Below are positions 12,889 through 13,553 of a stretch of DNA of 13,553 nt, one piece after another. Numbering within the stretch: the first letter of the stretch is position 1; each line of letters begins with the position of its first letter. The position numbers and the translations under genes were made by a program. The notes under the pieces are model-generated. The model was not told the DNA's origin and searched no databases. It saw nothing but the letters and a program-made list of their open reading frames with translations. The DNA is from an uncultured Eubacteriales bacterium (GTDB taxonomy: Bacteria; Bacillota; Clostridia; Oscillospirales; Oscillospiraceae): positions 1 through 13,553 of the forward strand of contig OMQS01000044.1 of assembly GCA_900313295.1 (NCBI GenBank), written 5' to 3'.

Positions 12889-13553
12889 ATGTTCACACCA
12901 CAGGAAGTTTCCGAGAAAACCTTTCCCAAGTCCTCGTCCTTTTCCGCCGGCTATGATCTGGCCGCGGTAGACGAGTTTCTGGATGCACTCACGGAGGACT
13001 ACACCTCCCTTTACAAGGAGAACGCCGCCCTCAAGACCAAGCTGAAGATCCTGGCCGAGAAGGTGGAGGAATACCGAGCCACGGAGGACACCATGCGCTC
13101 CATGCTGCTGGCCGCCCAGAAGATGGCCGCCTCCATGACGGAGGAGGCCAAGACCAAGAGCGAGCAGCTGCTCTCCGACGCCCAGCAGGAGAGCCGGCGT
13201 CTGCTGGAAGAGGCAAAGAATTCCGCCGAGGTCATCAACCGTGACCTTGCCTGGAAGACCAAAGACGCCCGGGAAAAATACGAGCAGGCCAAGGCCGCCA
13301 TGGAGGACTTCGTGGCGAAGAATCTGGCGCTGTGTCTGCAGCAGGCGGAGTATCTGGAAAAGCTGCCCCACAGCCAGCTGTCCGCTCCCGAGGAGCCGGC
13401 CGCCGCGCCGGCGGAAGTCCCCGCCGAGGAGCCAGTCTCCGTTTCGGAGCCTGCGCCCGCCGCAGAGCCTGCCGCGCAGGAGGACGTCATGAAGCAGGAC
13501 ACCGTCCGCATCATCGAAAAGGACATTCTGGCCGCTTATGACGAGCAGACCGA
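12889..13553 (+). CDS. divIVA: DivIVA-domain protein, C-terminal end beyond window
   Basis: Coiled-coil scaffold that binds negatively curved membrane at septa and poles. 221 codons are present and the frame is still open at the window edge. The N-terminal DivIVA domain has TPQEVSEKTF (3-12), GYDLAAVDEFLDAL (21-34) and EDYTSLYKENAALKTKL (36-52). A long coiled coil runs to about residue 159, then a Pro/Ala/Glu-rich linker (about 165-198), then a further helical piece (201-221). Between KTF and GYD there are three extra residues and no Arg, compared with F17-R18 of B. subtilis. The ATG at 12889 follows CGGAGG with an 8-base spacer, 39 bp after sepF. No ylmG or ylmH lies between them. Confidence 0.93.
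   Translation, partial: MFTPQEVSEKTFPKSSSFSAGYDLAAVDEFLDALTEDYTSLYKENAALKTKLKILAEKVEEYRATEDTMRSMLLAAQKMAASMTEEAKTKSEQLLSDAQQESRRLLEEAKNSAEVINRDLAWKTKDAREKYEQAKAAMEDFVAKNLALCLQQAEYLEKLPHSQLSAPEEPAAAPAEVPAEEPVSVSEPAPAAEPAAQEDVMKQDTVRIIEKDILAAYDEQT

Overview
This window reads as ordinary chromosome from a high-GC member of the Clostridia, most likely a gut-type Oscillospiraceae/Ruminococcaceae relative. That placement is an inference. It rests on strong AGGAGG-type ribosome binding sites, Gram-positive division genes (sepF, divIVA), a clostridial miaB-mutL-mutS-miaA-hfq run, and GC-rich third codon positions. No phage, transposase, CRISPR array, rRNA or tRNA is visible.

Layout. (1) At the left edge a cysteine desulfurase gene (minus strand, cut by the window) is divergent from a small DtxR/MntR-family metal regulator (plus strand). 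Their AT-rich spacer holds two divergent promoters that appear to share one palindromic -35 element, plus overlapping dyad repeats over the nifS -10 and start site. (2) The regulator converges on rluD, with a bidirectional terminator between them. lspA and rluD form an overlapping minus-strand pair. (3) lspA is divergent from miaB, again with a clear promoter on each strand. (4) From miaB to the right edge every gene is on the plus strand: miaB, mutL, mutS, miaA, hfq, a membrane-anchored HlyD-like adaptor, yggS, sepF and divIVA (cut by the window).

How the genes fit together. MiaA isopentenylates A37 of tRNAs and MiaB then methylthiolates it, using Fe-S clusters whose sulfur would come from a desulfurase such as the one at the left edge. 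MutL and MutS form the mismatch repair pair. Hfq is an RNA chaperone. The last four genes are the clostridial division/envelope neighbourhood, in which SepF tethers FtsZ to the membrane and DivIVA marks curved membrane. The HlyD-like protein has no transporter partner in the window.

Most noteworthy: two families of small palindromic repeats in the miaB-mutL and mutS-miaA spacers. One pair keeps identical flanks while its inner stem differs by paired changes. Others are the shared -35 divergent promoter with a hybrid-site metal regulator, a MutL lacking the last acidic residue of its endonuclease motif, an A-rich duplicated motif in the hfq leader, and a 21-bp tandem repeat inside sepF. I see no wholly new multi-gene system. 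The orphan adaptor and the repeat families are the best candidates for something undescribed.
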